Shown here: positions 47,285-59,766 of the stretch, piece after piece
Layout: each line of letters opens with the position of its first letter
How positions within the stretch are numbered: the first letter of the stretch is position 1
Origin: Carya illinoinensis
Lineage: Eukaryota; Streptophyta; Magnoliopsida; Fagales; Juglandaceae
Length of the DNA: 64,000 bases
Direction of reading: 5' to 3'
Assembly (NCBI RefSeq): GCF_018687715.1
Contig: NC_056760.1
Location: 39,965,501-40,029,500, forward strand
Program-made: the position numbers and the translations under genes
The notes under the pieces: generated by a model
Databases searched by the model: none
Seen by the model: the letters and a program-made list of their open reading frames with translations, nothing else
Told to the model about the DNA's origin: nothing

Positions 47285-47580
47285 CAAGTAGAATGTCTTA
47301 TACTTCTGGAACTTGCCTATCAATAAATACTTTAAGGCATTGACCATTTACTTTAAAGATCCACCTGTTCTTAGGTTCCTCTATTTTTAGCGCCCAATTT
47401 TCAAAAGCATGTTTCACCACAAAGGGACTAGTCTACCTAGATTGAAGTTTTCCTAAGTGTTTATGAAGTCTAAAATTATATAAGTGTATTCGGTCATTAG
47501 GCTTAAATGTTTTCCTAGAAATATTTTTATCATGAAATCCTTTCATTTTAACCTTATAGATTTTAGACTTAAAGAAATGT
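47285..47580 (-). pseudogene. Gypsy integrase C-terminal fragment
   Basis: The minus strand reads MKGFHDKNISRKTFKPNDRI, HLYNFRLHKHLGKLQSR, a stop where Trp is expected, then TSPFVVKHAF and IFKVNGQCLKVF. This is the C-terminal end of Athila-type integrase, which ends polyproteins of this branch. Here it follows directly after the protease and the first few residues of the RT region. Confidence 0.7.
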
Positions 47581-47599
47581 TTCAATTTCACTCTTGGTG

Positions 47600-48240
47600 T
47601 TTCAATACGTGAAGAAATATGTTTTTCACATTTATTAGGTAGCTCCTCAAATTTCGGTTGCCATACCCGTGTTCCATAATCTTAGAATTGATCAAAAACA
47701 GTATAAATATCAACAATATCATATGAATCACTAATAGTATCAAACTCAGAATTAACAAAGGAATATTCAAGGGGATCAAAATCATGAGGTGTGTGAACAC
47801 TCTTGTCTATGAGTGCGTCCATCATGTACGTTTGGTGGCACTCGTTGTCTATTGGCTGTTTCTCAATATGGAAAATGTTGATCTCCATGGTCATGTTTCC
47901 GAAAGATAGTTTCATTAATACATTCCTACAATTTATAAGTGCATTAGCCATAGCAAAGAAAAACCTACCTAATATGAGAGGAACCTTAAAGTTAGACTCA
48001 ATAAGTGACTGAGTGTCCAAAATTAATGAATCAACAGGATAATAAAATTTATCAATTTGGATCAAAACATGCTTAACTATCAATCTCGGTTTCTTAACTG
48101 AACGATAATCCAAATGAAGCACAACAAAAGTAGGTTTAATTTCACTCAAACCAAGCTGCAAATAAATGGAATAAGGCATCAAATTAACACTAGCTCCTAA
48201 ATCTAGCAAGACTTATCCAAACTCATGATTCACAATACTA
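47600..48240 (-). pseudogene. Gypsy aspartic protease fragment
   Basis: The open frame at 48209-47682 holds the catalytic motif as DLGASVNLMP, followed by SIYLQLGL, KPTFVVLHLDYRSVKKP and PLILGRFFFAMANALINC, the full pattern of an Athila/Tat protease. Past a stop it continues as WQPKFEELPNK and RIETPRVKLKHF, which in intact elements leads into the reverse transcriptase. A stop also lies just upstream of the open frame. Confidence 0.8.
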
Positions 48241-48480
48241 AATGCAATCATGGACAACAGGATCCTTGTACTTAGGAAGAATTCGCTGCTCAATTAAAGC
48301 AATAACTTGCTCTAATTGAAATATTGTCTTCTTAATATGGTATTTTCTCTTAACTGTACACAAATCTTTAAGAATTTTTGTATTAGTAGGAACTTGTTTA
48401 ATAACATGCAAAATAGGGAGGTTAATTTTTACTTGCTTGAGGTTCTCCAAGATTTCATTACGAGAATCCAAAGTTCCCAT
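48238..48480 (-). pseudogene. Gypsy gag-protease linker fragment
   Basis: The frame contains NEILENLKQVKINLPILHVI, KQVPTNTKILKDLCTVKRKY, the conserved linker just before the protease in Athila-type polyproteins. It ends at a stop about 30 bp before the protease frame. Confidence 0.7.
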
Positions 48481-48944
48481 ACCAGATTTTAAAGCTTGAG
48501 AAAATGGTATCTTAACTGGGCTCTTAATTACATCGGTTTCCTTGGGAACTCAGTACTATCATTGTTTCGTTCCTTTTCAACATCCTTTGCCTTATCAGTT
48601 GTTGGGATGTGTAGGGACTTATCACTTCTTGTCACAATGACATTTATCTCTTTCAAATTTCCTTGTGCCATATGTTGACCTTAGGGTGTGGATTGTGGTT
48701 GAGAAGGGAACTTGCCACACTCATTCACACTCAAGTAGCTCATCATCTTGGATACATAGCTCTTTATTTTCTTATTTTCTTCAACAACCTGCGTAATCAA
48801 ATATTCAAATTTTTGATTTGTTTTACATTGTGCCTCAATAAGAGCATTTAAAGTATTTTCTAAGGACTTCCTAGAAGAAGAAGATGCATGATATGGTGCA
48901 GGATATGATCTAAGGGGTTGTGCAAGTGGTTGGTATTCAGACTT

Positions 48945-49930
48945 CTAGCAAAAGTTTAGATGATTTCTCCAACCAAAATTGTATGTATCTAAGTAGGGTG
49001 AAAATGATTTTTTATACATGCCTAGAGAATTGCAATATTCCTTATACACTACTCTCGTCTCAACAAGTGTTAAGCAATCTTGTGCAAGATGATCTACTCC
49101 CTGACAAATAAAAGAAAGTTTAGAGGCATCATATTGGGGAATAATAAGAGCTGTCATAGTTTCCTTCATCTGCAATGCCTCTAACTCTCTAGTTAGGCCC
49201 TCCATCCTTGCCTTCAAGTTATCTTATTCTTTGAGATGATAGATGCCTCCACTAGAATGAGTTTGATTGGAATGTGCTCGATTGGTACTGTCAAAAGCAT
49301 TTGGTTCTATCCAACTGTGAGTCTTGCAAGTTCATTCAAATACTTTATTGCCTCATCTGGGTCCTTATGCAAAAACTCACTATTACACATAATTTCAATA
49401 AATTGACGCTCTCTAGGAGTGAGACCATGATGGGGACACAAGCTAAGTAACTCTTTAAGATGTTCCCACGCTTGACACAAAGTCTCACTATCTTTTTGTT
49501 TAAAAGTTGAGATTCGCCTTTTCAAAATATTAGTCTTATGATGAGAAAAGTATTTATTAAAAAAAATTTGGGTCATCTCAGCCTATGACCCAATCGACCG
49601 TGGTCTCAATGAATACATCAAACTCTTCACCTTATCCTTTATTGAGAAAGGAAAGAACTTAAGTCGAACAATATCTACAGTGCCAGGTTGACCATGAAAT
49701 GTAGCAACAACTTCTTCAAACTCCCTAATATGCATATATGGATTTTCACTTTCCAAACCATGAAAAGTATGGAGAAGTTATATTATACCTGGTTTGAAAT
49801 CTATTGGAGGAATATTTAGTAGAAATATAATGCATGATGGTGTTGCTATATTTGTAGGTGAAGATACTGCTGTAGAGTCATAAGTTGATCTTTTTGCACA
49901 CTCATTTTTTTTGACTAGATAGATTATCAA
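48945..49930 (-). pseudogene. Gypsy gag fragments
   Basis: The frame 49576-49307 reads FFNKYFSHHKTNILKRRIST, FKQKDSETLCQAWEHLKELL, CPHHGLTPRERQFIEIM, the retrotransposon gag core. A downstream frame has SFICQGVDHLAQDCL, a degenerate CCHC zinc knuckle with the first cysteine context altered. Stops separate the frames. Confidence 0.75.
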
Positions 49931-50167
49931 ATAAATGATTAGAAAAATTAGACTCTGACTCTGACTCTAAACTGGTTTACAAGCAAATCAACCCAAGATA
50001 TCTCTATACCTGTGCGTGCAAGGTAGAAAAAAATGTAACACTACAAAAAATATAAAAAGAAAAAGAAAATAAAATAAAAATGCAGCAAACTAAAAGAGGG
50101 AACGAAGTTTCCGTCTGTACAAACTATTGAAAAGAAAAACTATTTAGCAATTCTTCTATCATCTTCC

Positions 50168-50181
50168 CTACAACGGCGCCA
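50168..50181 (-). promoter_or_regulatory. Gypsy primer-binding site (tRNA-Asp type)
   Basis: On the minus strand TGGCGCCGTTGTAG follows the LTR end TAATCA after AATTT. It is the customary PBS of Athila/Tat elements. Confidence 0.85.
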
Positions 50182-50186
50182 AAATT

Positions 50187-51486
50187 TGATTACGCCCAAA
50201 GAATAACGTGATAGTTGTAGTACAGCTTTGAGGTGTCGATTCCACAATGGAGAACAAATATTAATTTTAAATGTAAATTAAAGTAAAGCAAAGTTACTAA
50301 CAAAAGAATTACTGAAATTTGACAAACAGTATAGCATCGAGAATCTCTTGCACAAATCTGGTATTTTAATTATTCTTAATTTATTGAATAACTCAATTTG
50401 AAACTCAATTCTAAAAATTCTCAATCAGAAGATATAAATTTATAAACCAAAATTAAAACAAATGTTAACCATTTGAAAAATCATTCACCACTTTTAAAAT
50501 TCGTAAATTATTATTCCTGTTGAGAAAATTCAACGACGACAAAATACGTAGGAAGCGATATTGCAGCAAAGAACTAAATTAATATAGATAAATGATTGAT
50601 CCAAATATAATCAAAGAACTAAATCATTCAATAGAAAAAACATGACTGAATCCATAAATAGAATAAATGTACGTTATGATTATTCGGAAAAGAAAATATC
50701 AACAATGAATTGAGAATGATAAAACAAAAGAGTTTTAGTAATTGAAAATCAAATACATAAATTAAAAATATCATCTAATATGCAAGTTAATCTCTAGCCC
50801 TACTTGAAAGTTTAGTTACCCATAAATATAATGGACAACAAAAATCTCCAGAGAAAAATAAAGTAAACAGCAGACATGGAAGTGATTTTCTCATCTATTT
50901 AAATCTGCCACTTGTGCCTCACCTCTTCTTTTATTTTTTGCTAATGATATACTTATATAGAGTAGGAAAGAAACCTTAATGTTTTCATAATTTCCGCATA
51001 AAAAAATTATTTCAATTTTGGAACTCATCTTGGTAGCCACGTACGCGCATTAGGAGTTCGAATTTAGAAATTCTTATTAAAGAAAAATTTATAGCCTTTT
51101 AAGATAGCTTTATAACTCATTAATAATCGTATCAATCCAATACATGAGTAGAAAGTTAAGGTCAAAATACTAAAGTACGTCCAGGCTATCTCTTTGAAAA
51201 TTTCAGACTTGGACTTCTTGTATTTTCCTTTTGTGATTTTTTTTTCTTTTTTTATCTTGATTCAAATTGCTCTCAAACCCCATTAAAGTCCTCATTTGAA
51301 TTTGACTAGGTTTTGACTTGCTCTTTTATAAACTCTAAAATTAGACCTAAAAATCTACTTAGGAATATTCTAAAGTAAATAGAAACTCAATTCAAGAATA
51401 CACATTAATTTTTATTATTTCTATTCTCATTTTAGCATTTTAATCCAATAATAGGGTATTTATAGTGGACTTTCGCGCACTCATCA
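50187..51486 (-). repeat. 5' LTR of the Gypsy remnant
   Basis: On the minus strand the LTR starts TGATGAGTGCGCG (51486) and ends GGGCGTAATCA (50187), about 1300 bp. The borders are set by the PBS spacing and the TG...CA ends. No second LTR copy lies in the window, so the right border is inferred and no target duplication could be tested. Confidence 0.7.
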
Positions 51487-52504
51487 TACCCTCTTTTGGT
51501 GCTTGAGATAGTGGGTAAATAGAGGGACTTGAGTTAGGCGATGAGATAATGACTAGACTAAAATGTATATGGTGTATTGTGGTTAGGCATACACTCTTTT
51601 TAAAAAGAGAACTTCATCGTAGCATATATTTCATACTACATGTACTTTACGACCAGCAATAAAATGGATCTCTACTTCTTCATCATGTGAGTCTTGCAAG
51701 TTATAATTGATGACCTTAATTTATTTATGTTCTTAGGAGACTTTTGACCATGTCGCAAGGTTGAGTTTTAGTATTTGCTACTTTAACATGTTATCTATAA
51801 CCATAAATGATACAGTCTAAAGAAACATTGTTGAAAAAGTGATTGGACTAAAATTGAATGATATGAGGAAGAATGGAAGAGTATTTGGAAATACATTAGT
51901 ATTAAGCCAGTACTCACTGCCGGCAAGTTATATTGCATCTTGGAAATTGCATCATATATGTGAGTACATCATATTTTTCTTAAGATTGGGCATTGTTCTA
52001 AGTCATGTGGACTCAAAAGGGATTAGGGATGCTTAATTTGAGGTGACCAAATAAGTCGAAGAATAATGAGACATTGTTAGGGATGTTGCTATGCTAGTCT
52101 CTTAGAGATATTTGGTAGAATTCTTCTATTTTTATTTTACAAGTGTGCTCGATTCGTTGGTCAGATAGTCTATTTAACAGTATGAATAAAATCGAGAATA
52201 TGTTAAGAGATGTAGATATGGGATCTTGCCTACTATATGCAAGTGTGAGATGTAATAGTGGACACCCCTTTCACTTCTCATGGCCAAGATTATGAAGCGG
52301 CTATTGAGCCACTTTATGGGCCTTAATGGTTCGCTTTTAAGGCCAACCGTGGGTTACAATTAGAGAGAGTATTTATGTAGCCCCTCCCTCTTAGAGTGGG
52401 ACACTTCTTGAAAAGAAATGAAAATATCTCTTTTTCTCTAAAATATATGTTTCTCTAATTTCGGTATTTAGGTTGTGGAATTTGTAAGTGTTGTTCTGGC
52501 ATTA
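51487..52504. other. Unassigned sequence
   Basis: No gene or domain was seen. A GC-richer stretch near 52230-52400 could be an old retroelement piece, but no diagnostic end was found. Confidence 0.4.
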
Positions 52505-53039
52505 TGTAATGCCCGTCCTCCTAATAAGACTTTAGAAAATGAGACGTGAATCACTGACCCTTTTAAAACTTTTTCCCTATCCTACCCAAGATATGCAAGA
52601 CTAAGTTTAAAATTAAAATCTATTCTACAAATCTAAAATAGAGTTTTGCAGTGGAAATCATTAAATTAAATTAAACTTCGTTTTACAAAAATTTATTTTC
52701 ATACATTACGTAAAAACTGCTTAGGTTTCTATCTTTTTTCCTTTGGGCCATGTCTGTTCTGATGCTGCTTCCTCATTTTATCCTTGGGAGGGGGAGCATA
52801 CATAAAAGAACAAAGTGAGTCGAATACTTAATAAGTATGACTTCATACTGTAAAAATATACTAACATAGGTTTCCATTTATGCATTCATTATTCATCTAC
52901 ATACTTTACATAAAACTTTTATTTCCTTTGAAAACATTACAAAGTGGAGTTTTTCTTTTTAAAAACATTCATAAAATATTCGCACATCTTGTACATTCAT
53001 TCATAAAGAAACTATAACACTCATAACGTTCAATTAGCT

Positions 53040-53560
53040 CTTATCACTTTTTCGCTGGCATGTACACACTATTATGTCCCTCGTATTGGGATTATCGATC
53101 TTTTAGACCTAGATTCCATTTATGGCCACAGGTTGGGAATCTCTTTCAATCAGGGGGTAGCATTAGGTGCACTATCAGTACTATTTACTCGATATTGCAA
53201 TCTACCCAGTCCATTGGTACCATTATTCATTCATTCAGTCATAACTATTACGTATTTGTATACATTAAAACATTCATTTCTTTAATTTCCTTTCCTTTCA
53301 TTCATTCATTTCAGTCATTTCCTTTTCATTCATTTCATTTATCAGTTCATTTCATAAATATCATTTAAAAGCAGAAGCTTAAAATCATTTTATAGCATCC
53401 ATTAAACATCATTTCATAGCATCATTTAAAATTCATTTCATAACCTCGTTTAAAAATCCTTTCATAGTGTCATGTAAATACACTTTCATCGCATCAGTTA
53501 AATATCATTTCAAAGCATCAAGCATAAATCTCAACATTGCATTTCATGAAAATAAAAACA
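53040..53560. repeat. CATTT-rich degenerate tandem repeats
   Basis: Repeated TTCATTTCATTCATT-type units, later spaced as CATTTCATAGCATCATTTAAA, form a low-complexity array inside the probable LTR. Confidence 0.6.
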
Positions 53561-54459
53561 ATAGCTACTACATATAACATCTATTCACATGAATATAAAT
53601 ATTACTTTGGGGTACATAAATCGGGATTGCCAAAGAAGGCCTTTACATCTGTATATCTTTAAACAGTAATACATAGCATACTTTTATAAAACCTCATTTC
53701 ATTTCATTTCATAAAGTATCATAAAGAGAAACATTTCATTTTCATTTTTATATCATTAGACAACTCTATAAGAGTATGAACATAATACTTACTCGGATTT
53801 CATGCAGTCAATTTATGTGCATGTCAGATGACAACCTACATGCATACATAACTTAACGTCATTCCTTTTTCTCAAGTGCATAAGTAATTAAAACTTAGAA
53901 TTTAAATAAACTACCCTCTATTTGGACTTCCTTCACTTAGACATACTCTTTTATCCGTGTCCATCCTCTATATTTTCCTCTCTCATTTTTCTAAATTCTT
54001 GAACTCATAACTTAGGGCCCATTTGAGGTTACCTTTCCAACACATTGCATTTTACTTCAAGTTTTTATCCTTTAAAGTGAATCTTCTTGATTCACTTTAA
54101 AAGTTAAGACATATTATCACCTTTATCATACTCTTCCTACCAAACTATCCGTTCCGATGTATAAATTGAAACAACCAAGTCATACTTCACAACCTTAGCC
54201 AATACATACATTTCTTCCTCCATTCTTGCATAATCTAACTAACATTTCATTATAACCTAACCCATGTATAATACACAACTTTAAAATAACCTTGAGGCTT
54301 AAACATCGTGTTTTCGTGTTTAGGATAGATTATCCATTACATATGATAAATTTATCCGGCATGTGCGTCCAACTAATTTACACATGTACCTTACCATTTT
54401 CCTCACCTAAGATCAATATATAGTCGCTAAAGCGTCCACTTGTGCATAAAAACTTCATA

Positions 54460-55020
54460 CATACCTACACTAACATCTAATTCAAACCCAACCAACATAA
54501 TACTTTACACAATCCAACAAACCACGTAGCTTATCCCGACACTTTACACAACATACAACCACACCATGACTACACCACATTCAATCACTTCACATAACAC
54601 TTCCAACTACATGGCTCATCCCAACACTTCAAGTGACATCCTGCTATTTCATAGCTACACCATTACCTCATCACTTTATAGTATGCTACCACGACACCAA
54701 CTATATCACAATGCACAATGCCTCGTCACTTCACACTACACACAGCCACAACACAATTGCTCAATAATCCCATCACTTCAACTACACAGCCACATCACAA
54801 CCTCACATCCAATCCCATCACTTTAGACTATGCACAACCACAACACAATTACATCACACACTACATAATAGCCCATCATTTCAAACTACATAACCCCATA
54901 ACACACTCCACAACTACATAGCCATCCTAACACTTCATAAAGTACAACCACATCATAAACTACTCTGTTCACAGTTTACAACACAGCATATTCACAACAC
55001 CATGTAATATCAGCTTCATA
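54460..55020. repeat. CA-rich degenerate repeats
   Basis: Repeated CACTTCA..AACTACA..CCACA units make an almost G-free plus strand. The Thr/His/Ser-rich frames here are artefacts of this composition. Confidence 0.6.
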
Positions 55021-55728
55021 ACATAATATTTTGGATGTAAAAGGATATGAATTATACCATAATTTGGGCGCCTATATTGTTGCATTGCTTGCTGCTTGGC
55101 ATGGTCTCTAGTGATGGATACCTGTGTGTAAGGAGGAGTTGGGTTGGAGCTTGGTGATCACTGCCATGGCTTAAAATAGCAATTATTTGGGTGGCTGGAG
55201 CTAGGGTTTGGAGGCTAAGGGTGGGTTGCAGTAGTTGTTGGGGCTATTGTGGGAGGGTTTGTGTAATGGTTGCTTGGCCATGGATAGTGGTGAAGGATGG
55301 TGGTGCTGGGTAGACCCATGACTGTCAATTGGTGGTTGCCCATGAGATGGGAGAGTTAAAGAGATAAAGGTAGGTGGCTAGGCTCTCAGCTGGAGGGGAT
55401 CTGTGGTGGCCTAAGTTTGCTAGTGGTGCATGGCGTCATTGGGTGGTTGTGGGTGGCGATGACCGAGAGAAATAAAGGGAATGAGATTTGGGGAGAAATG
55501 TTGGTTGTGTTGTGGCACCACGGTGTGGAGTAGTGGCCTATGGTGATGCTGTGCCGAGATTTGAGTGGAGCTATAGAGGCGCATGGCAGTAAGGATAGGA
55601 GAAATAGAGAAGGAGTGCGATGTGGTGGGGAAGGTATGTCAGAGGGAGAAATTAGGCGAGAGAAGAAGAGATAGGGGGAGAGACCCAAGGTGGCTCATGG
55701 TGGTGTTGGGAGAGCACGACAGAGGCGC

Positions 55729-55730
<2 letters not shown>

Positions 55731-55769
<39 letters not shown>
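55731..55769. repeat. (GA)n microsatellite
   Basis: An uninterrupted GA run of about 19 units lies in the G-rich part of the probable LTR. Confidence 0.85.
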
Positions 55770-55773
<4 letters not shown>

Positions 55774-56628
55774 AGGGTGAGGGTCACTAGTGAGGCATGC
55801 TCCCTAAGGGGGTGCTGCCGACAGCGACAACATTGGCTTGGATGTGGCAAACGCGAGGGAGAAGAGAGGGTCACGGGTTGGGGGTTTTGGTTGAGGAAGG
55901 GAGGCGGCTGAGAGGGGAAGAGAGGAAATGAGGGGGGTTTGGGTTTCTAGGAATTTAATCTTGGCCCTACATCTAGGGGTCCCTAATCTAGATCTAATGT
56001 TGGAGATTTAACACTTAGAAATAAACTAACTAAATAAGAGGTAGATGAAATACATGTGCAAAAAGACCAAATTAAAAAAATCAAACTTTTTTTTATTAAT
56101 CCCAAAATAATATTTTGCATCATAAAATCAAATAATGAAGTTTACTAAACATTTTTAAGAGAAAGAAAACCATCTCAATAAATAGAGTTTTTAAAATAAA
56201 CTGAAATGCTGAATATTAAATAATATTATTAAAGAATTAAAATCATTTAAATAAAATGATTTTCTCAAACTATATTATTTTCGGGACTTCAAAATATAAA
56301 AAAAGGCTTATTTTAAATTTAGGTTTGATTCAATAATATTAAAAATACCCAATTCAAAATAATTTTGGACATTTAAAATATTTCGAATACTTTAAAAAGT
56401 TCGTGGAATAACTGCACTCTATTTGAGCTTTGCCGCTTGAAGTAAATGCTTCCGCCATGTATTCTAATTTAGTATTTTTGACACATATAGATGGGAAAGG
56501 GATAGAGAACCTTGATACTATTGCAGTACAAACCATTCTACTGCATATTTTTCAATTTTGTTTAACTAATTGGGAAAGAGCCTAAATAACACGTTACAGA
56601 TCTTACTAATCAATTAGTTATTAAGGCC

Positions 56629-56830
56629 TTATTTGAATATACAGACGAGATGAGATGAAATGAAAATTGAAAGTTAAATAAAATATTGTAAAAATATAAT
56701 TTTTTAATATTAATTTTATTTTGAAATTTGAAAAAGTTGAACTATTTTTTGCATTTTGTTTGAAAGTTTGAAAAAATTGTAATGATTAGATGAGATAAGA
56801 TAATATGGTTTGTGAAAACAAACCAAGCTG
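56629..56830. repeat. MITE copy (GAGATGAGATG family)
   Basis: This is a well preserved copy. GGCCTTATTTGAATATACAG and GACGAGATGAGATGAAATG lie at the left, the AATTTGAAAAAGTTGAACTA core in the middle, and AGATGAGATAAGATAATATG with AACAAACC at the right. Confidence 0.68.
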
Positions 56831-56916
56831 GCTAGTTTGGATATTAGAGTATTTTGAGAATACTCTACTACCATCCATTATTTTGTCATTACTTTTCACA
56901 TATTTTCCATTACCTT

Positions 56917-57318
56917 TTACTACTATTCAATACTATTTAATATTTTATCATTAATTTTCATTACTATTTACAGAATATCTGAAGTCACCTCACTGTCCAA
57001 ATACAACCTTGGGTTTAATAATATTCATCGCCATGGGTTACATAAAAATATTATGACTTGTGTGTTCGCTTTGATCTTGATCTATGCTGCTTGTATATGG
57101 ATTTAATATTTTGGTTTATTACTATTCACAATTATTCAATATTTTATCATTAGTTTTTTATTATTATTCACAGAATATCTAAAAATATCTCATTGCTCAA
57201 ATACAACCGTGGGTTTAATAATATTCATTGCCATGTGTTACATAAAAATATTATGACTTGTGTTTTCGCTTCGATCCTAATCTACACTACTTGTATATGG
57301 ATTTAATATTTTGGAAGG
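56917..57318. repeat. Two-copy 200 bp tandem duplication
   Basis: GGGTTTAATAATATTCAT occurs at 57011 and 57211. The homologous stretch continues through GATTTAATATTTTGG in both copies and includes the preceding TATCATTA..CACAGAATATCT block. The duplicated unit joins a MITE end (TTGCTCAAATACAACC) to unique sequence. Confidence 0.82.
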
Positions 57319-57389
57319 CTTGATGGATATGATTGCCCAGGGGCTAGATTGAGGCTTGCAATTGACTACTCTTTTAACAAGCACACGAG

Positions 57390-58160
57390 TGGGTAGGGGT
57401 GAAAACAGAAAGTGTTAATGCAGTTTTGGTGCAAAACTGCACCGATTTCCTAAAAATCCCAACATCTTGATCGAAATCGGTTGGTGAAGGGGAAGAAAAC
57501 CGTTGATGATGGTTTTTCCGGTCGGTTCATCAACGTTGTCAATGGCACAATGAGAGAGAGAGAGAGAGAGAGGAATGCAGGAGAGAAAAACATAGAGATT
57601 CAGACTTCAATGATTCACATTTCACAGATTGATTCACAACAAAAAGCTAGAAAATCTTACAACAAACGTCACAATTAATTCACAACAAAATTAACAAATT
57701 AATAGAGCAGAGAATTGGTTAATTTGAGAGAGAAAGAGAGAGAGAGAACGGTGTCATTTGCCCGAATTGGGAATGGTGGAGAGGGATGGCTGGAGGCTGA
57801 ACTTGGAGGGCTCGAGAAGATGTGCTGCTGTCGTCGTAGAGAGGAGAGAGAGGTAGAGAGAAACAAAAGTGAAGAAGAAGAGAAGACAAGGGGTGGGGGA
57901 AAGGAATCAAAGGAAACCTAAAATTAAACCAAACGACGTCATTCTAGACTTAAGTTTAATTTTTTTTTTTACACGGTATCTATAAAACGACGCTGTTTCA
58001 CTTTCGGTTCACCAATTTGAACCGAGTTCAAGTTGAGATCGAACCAGACCAATGTCGATTCCTTTGAATTCCCACTGCATCCCGACCGATTCTTGACTCT
58101 AGCGGCCGATTCCAGTCTGTCCCGGTCAGTTTTTTGGCTTCTTGTACAGCCTTAAGGATG
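57390..58160. other. Possible hAT-derived non-coding element
   Basis: The left side GTAGGGGTGAAAACAG and right side GGCTTCTTGTACAGCC resemble ends of plant hAT elements, and AAACGACG..GTTTCA motifs are common in such sequences. The two ends do not form a proper inverted repeat and no 8 bp duplication was found. Frames run through GA tracts (57549-57572, 57725-57748) and are not credible genes. Confidence 0.3.
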
Positions 58161-59671
58161 GGGACGAGGGAGGGTACTAACTTGCACTCCTCTTTTATTA
58201 TTGGAGATTGAGTTACATGTCAAATTTATGAATAATTCCAATATTATTTAAGTGAACTTGTATTTGTTCATGACTTACTCAATTATGATAAAATAGATTT
58301 TATGTTTATTATACTATTTAATTTATCTACAAATTTTAACAAATAAATTTTTGGTTTTTGTAAACATTTTTTTATATATATTATATTTACATATATTTAG
58401 GAGTGGCAATATATGATATGACTCGTTAATTCAACACGAATATGACATGAAATTAGCTGGTTTAGATTTATTGTTAATGGTTAGGGTTAAAACAGGTTGA
58501 CCTGGTAAGACACGATTGTTAAATGGGTTGATAACGTGTCAACTTGATATGATCCATTAGCAACCCACTTTGACCTGCTTAGTGAGTCAAAATTATGGTT
58601 ATAACCTTAAACCTAAAAAAAAAAAAAAAACCCTAACCCATTATGTATCAAACTCACGCCCCCCTCCCCCAAATTGCACTCCTACCTCCCTCGGTCTCCC
58701 TCTCTCTCATCTTTCTATCTTACTGCCGTTGTCGCCTTTCGCCCATGCCTCTCATGGTCATCGTTGTCGGTCTCCGTTTTTCTCAAGTGAGTCAAGTTTC
58801 AACATTTTGTCTCTTGATCTCAGATTCACAACCCCCTTAACAGTATCACAATCTCTCTAAGCCTCTGTCTCACAATTGTCCCCAACATCAAAATATCAGA
58901 TTCACACCACTCGCGGCCCCTTATCATGGCGTCTTCATCTCCCTCTGTCTCAAACTCTCTTTGTGACTCCATCATTGCTCTATGGCTCTGCCCCTCTTTG
59001 TCTCTCTAATGGACTTGCAAATAGTAAGTTATTTAGCCCTTATTGCCTCCATAGTCCATTGTTGAGATCATTGAGCCCTTTGGTGAAGTACTTGTTGTAA
59101 CACTGGTAATGAATTTTTGCCAATTATGATCACAATTTTCATGTACTCTTTGTTTTTCCCTTTTATAGGGCTTGATCATAATGTTTATTCTTTATGTTTT
59201 TATTGTTTATGGTATATTGGAGTATGGTTTATTAGAATCCGTATGAATGAGCTTATTCTCTATGATAGAATGGTTACTTGGCGAGTTAAACTAATGTTGA
59301 TTTTCTATTATCTAGCTGAGTCATCATCGAAAAACAACTAGGAAAATTTCTATGTTTTGGTGAACACGATGAAAGTTTACAATGGCTTTGCTACTAGTCT
59401 TGCTCTTATACTTTTCTACTCTTGTGATATTCTAAATAGACATATGAATATGGTGCCTGATAAAACTATTTATTTTAATATTCATTGCCAATTGGCTTCT
59501 ATTAATGATGCAAAATAGTCCTTTTGCCTAGGGTTGGGTTCCGACTACAACAGAGTCAAAAAGCCCAACTCTAAACTCCGAAGTCGAAATTGGGTTTCGT
59601 CTTTGAATTTGATTAAAAGGAGGCTCTGACTCCAATTTGAATTGTTGGAGTTAGAGTTGGAGTGTTGGAGC

Positions 59672-59766
<95 letters not shown>

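Larger units (their letters stand above)
47140..51486 (-). mobile_element. Gypsy (Athila-type) retrotransposon remnant, minus strand
   Basis: In minus order the element contains a 5' LTR (51486-50187), a TGGCGCCGTTG primer-binding site, gag fragments (about 49930-48945), protease (about 48240-47682) and then, after a deletion, the C-terminal end of integrase (about 47580-47285). RT, RNase H and the integrase core are absent. The tRNA-Asp-type PBS and the DLGASVNLMP protease are typical of the Athila/Tat branch of plant Gypsy elements. No 3' LTR was found at the left end, so the element is also truncated there; the left border is approximate. Confidence 0.82.
52505..56291 (-). mobile_element. 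Probable large solo LTR related to the 4582-13761 family
   Basis: The left border TGTAATGCCCGTCCTCC resembles the plus-strand LTR start TGTGACGCCCCC of the first element, and the inner layout is similar. An early GTGAGTC..AATAAGTATG block is followed by a long AC/CATTTC-rich tract, then ACTTACTCGGATTT near the middle. A G-rich promoter-like stretch covers 55080-55930. The right border is placed at a degenerate TTTTCGGGACTTCA. No duplication matches, so the borders are uncertain. Frames inside are low-complexity. Confidence 0.45.

Noticed and set aside
53060..54921. His/Thr/Ser-rich frames
   Set aside because: Low-complexity CATTT and CA-rich repeats in a probable LTR produce them.
55583..55780. 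Arg/Glu-rich frame ending in a GA tract, and similar frames at 57481-57921
   Set aside because: GA microsatellite translation. Both strands give equally open frames and there is no conserved motif.
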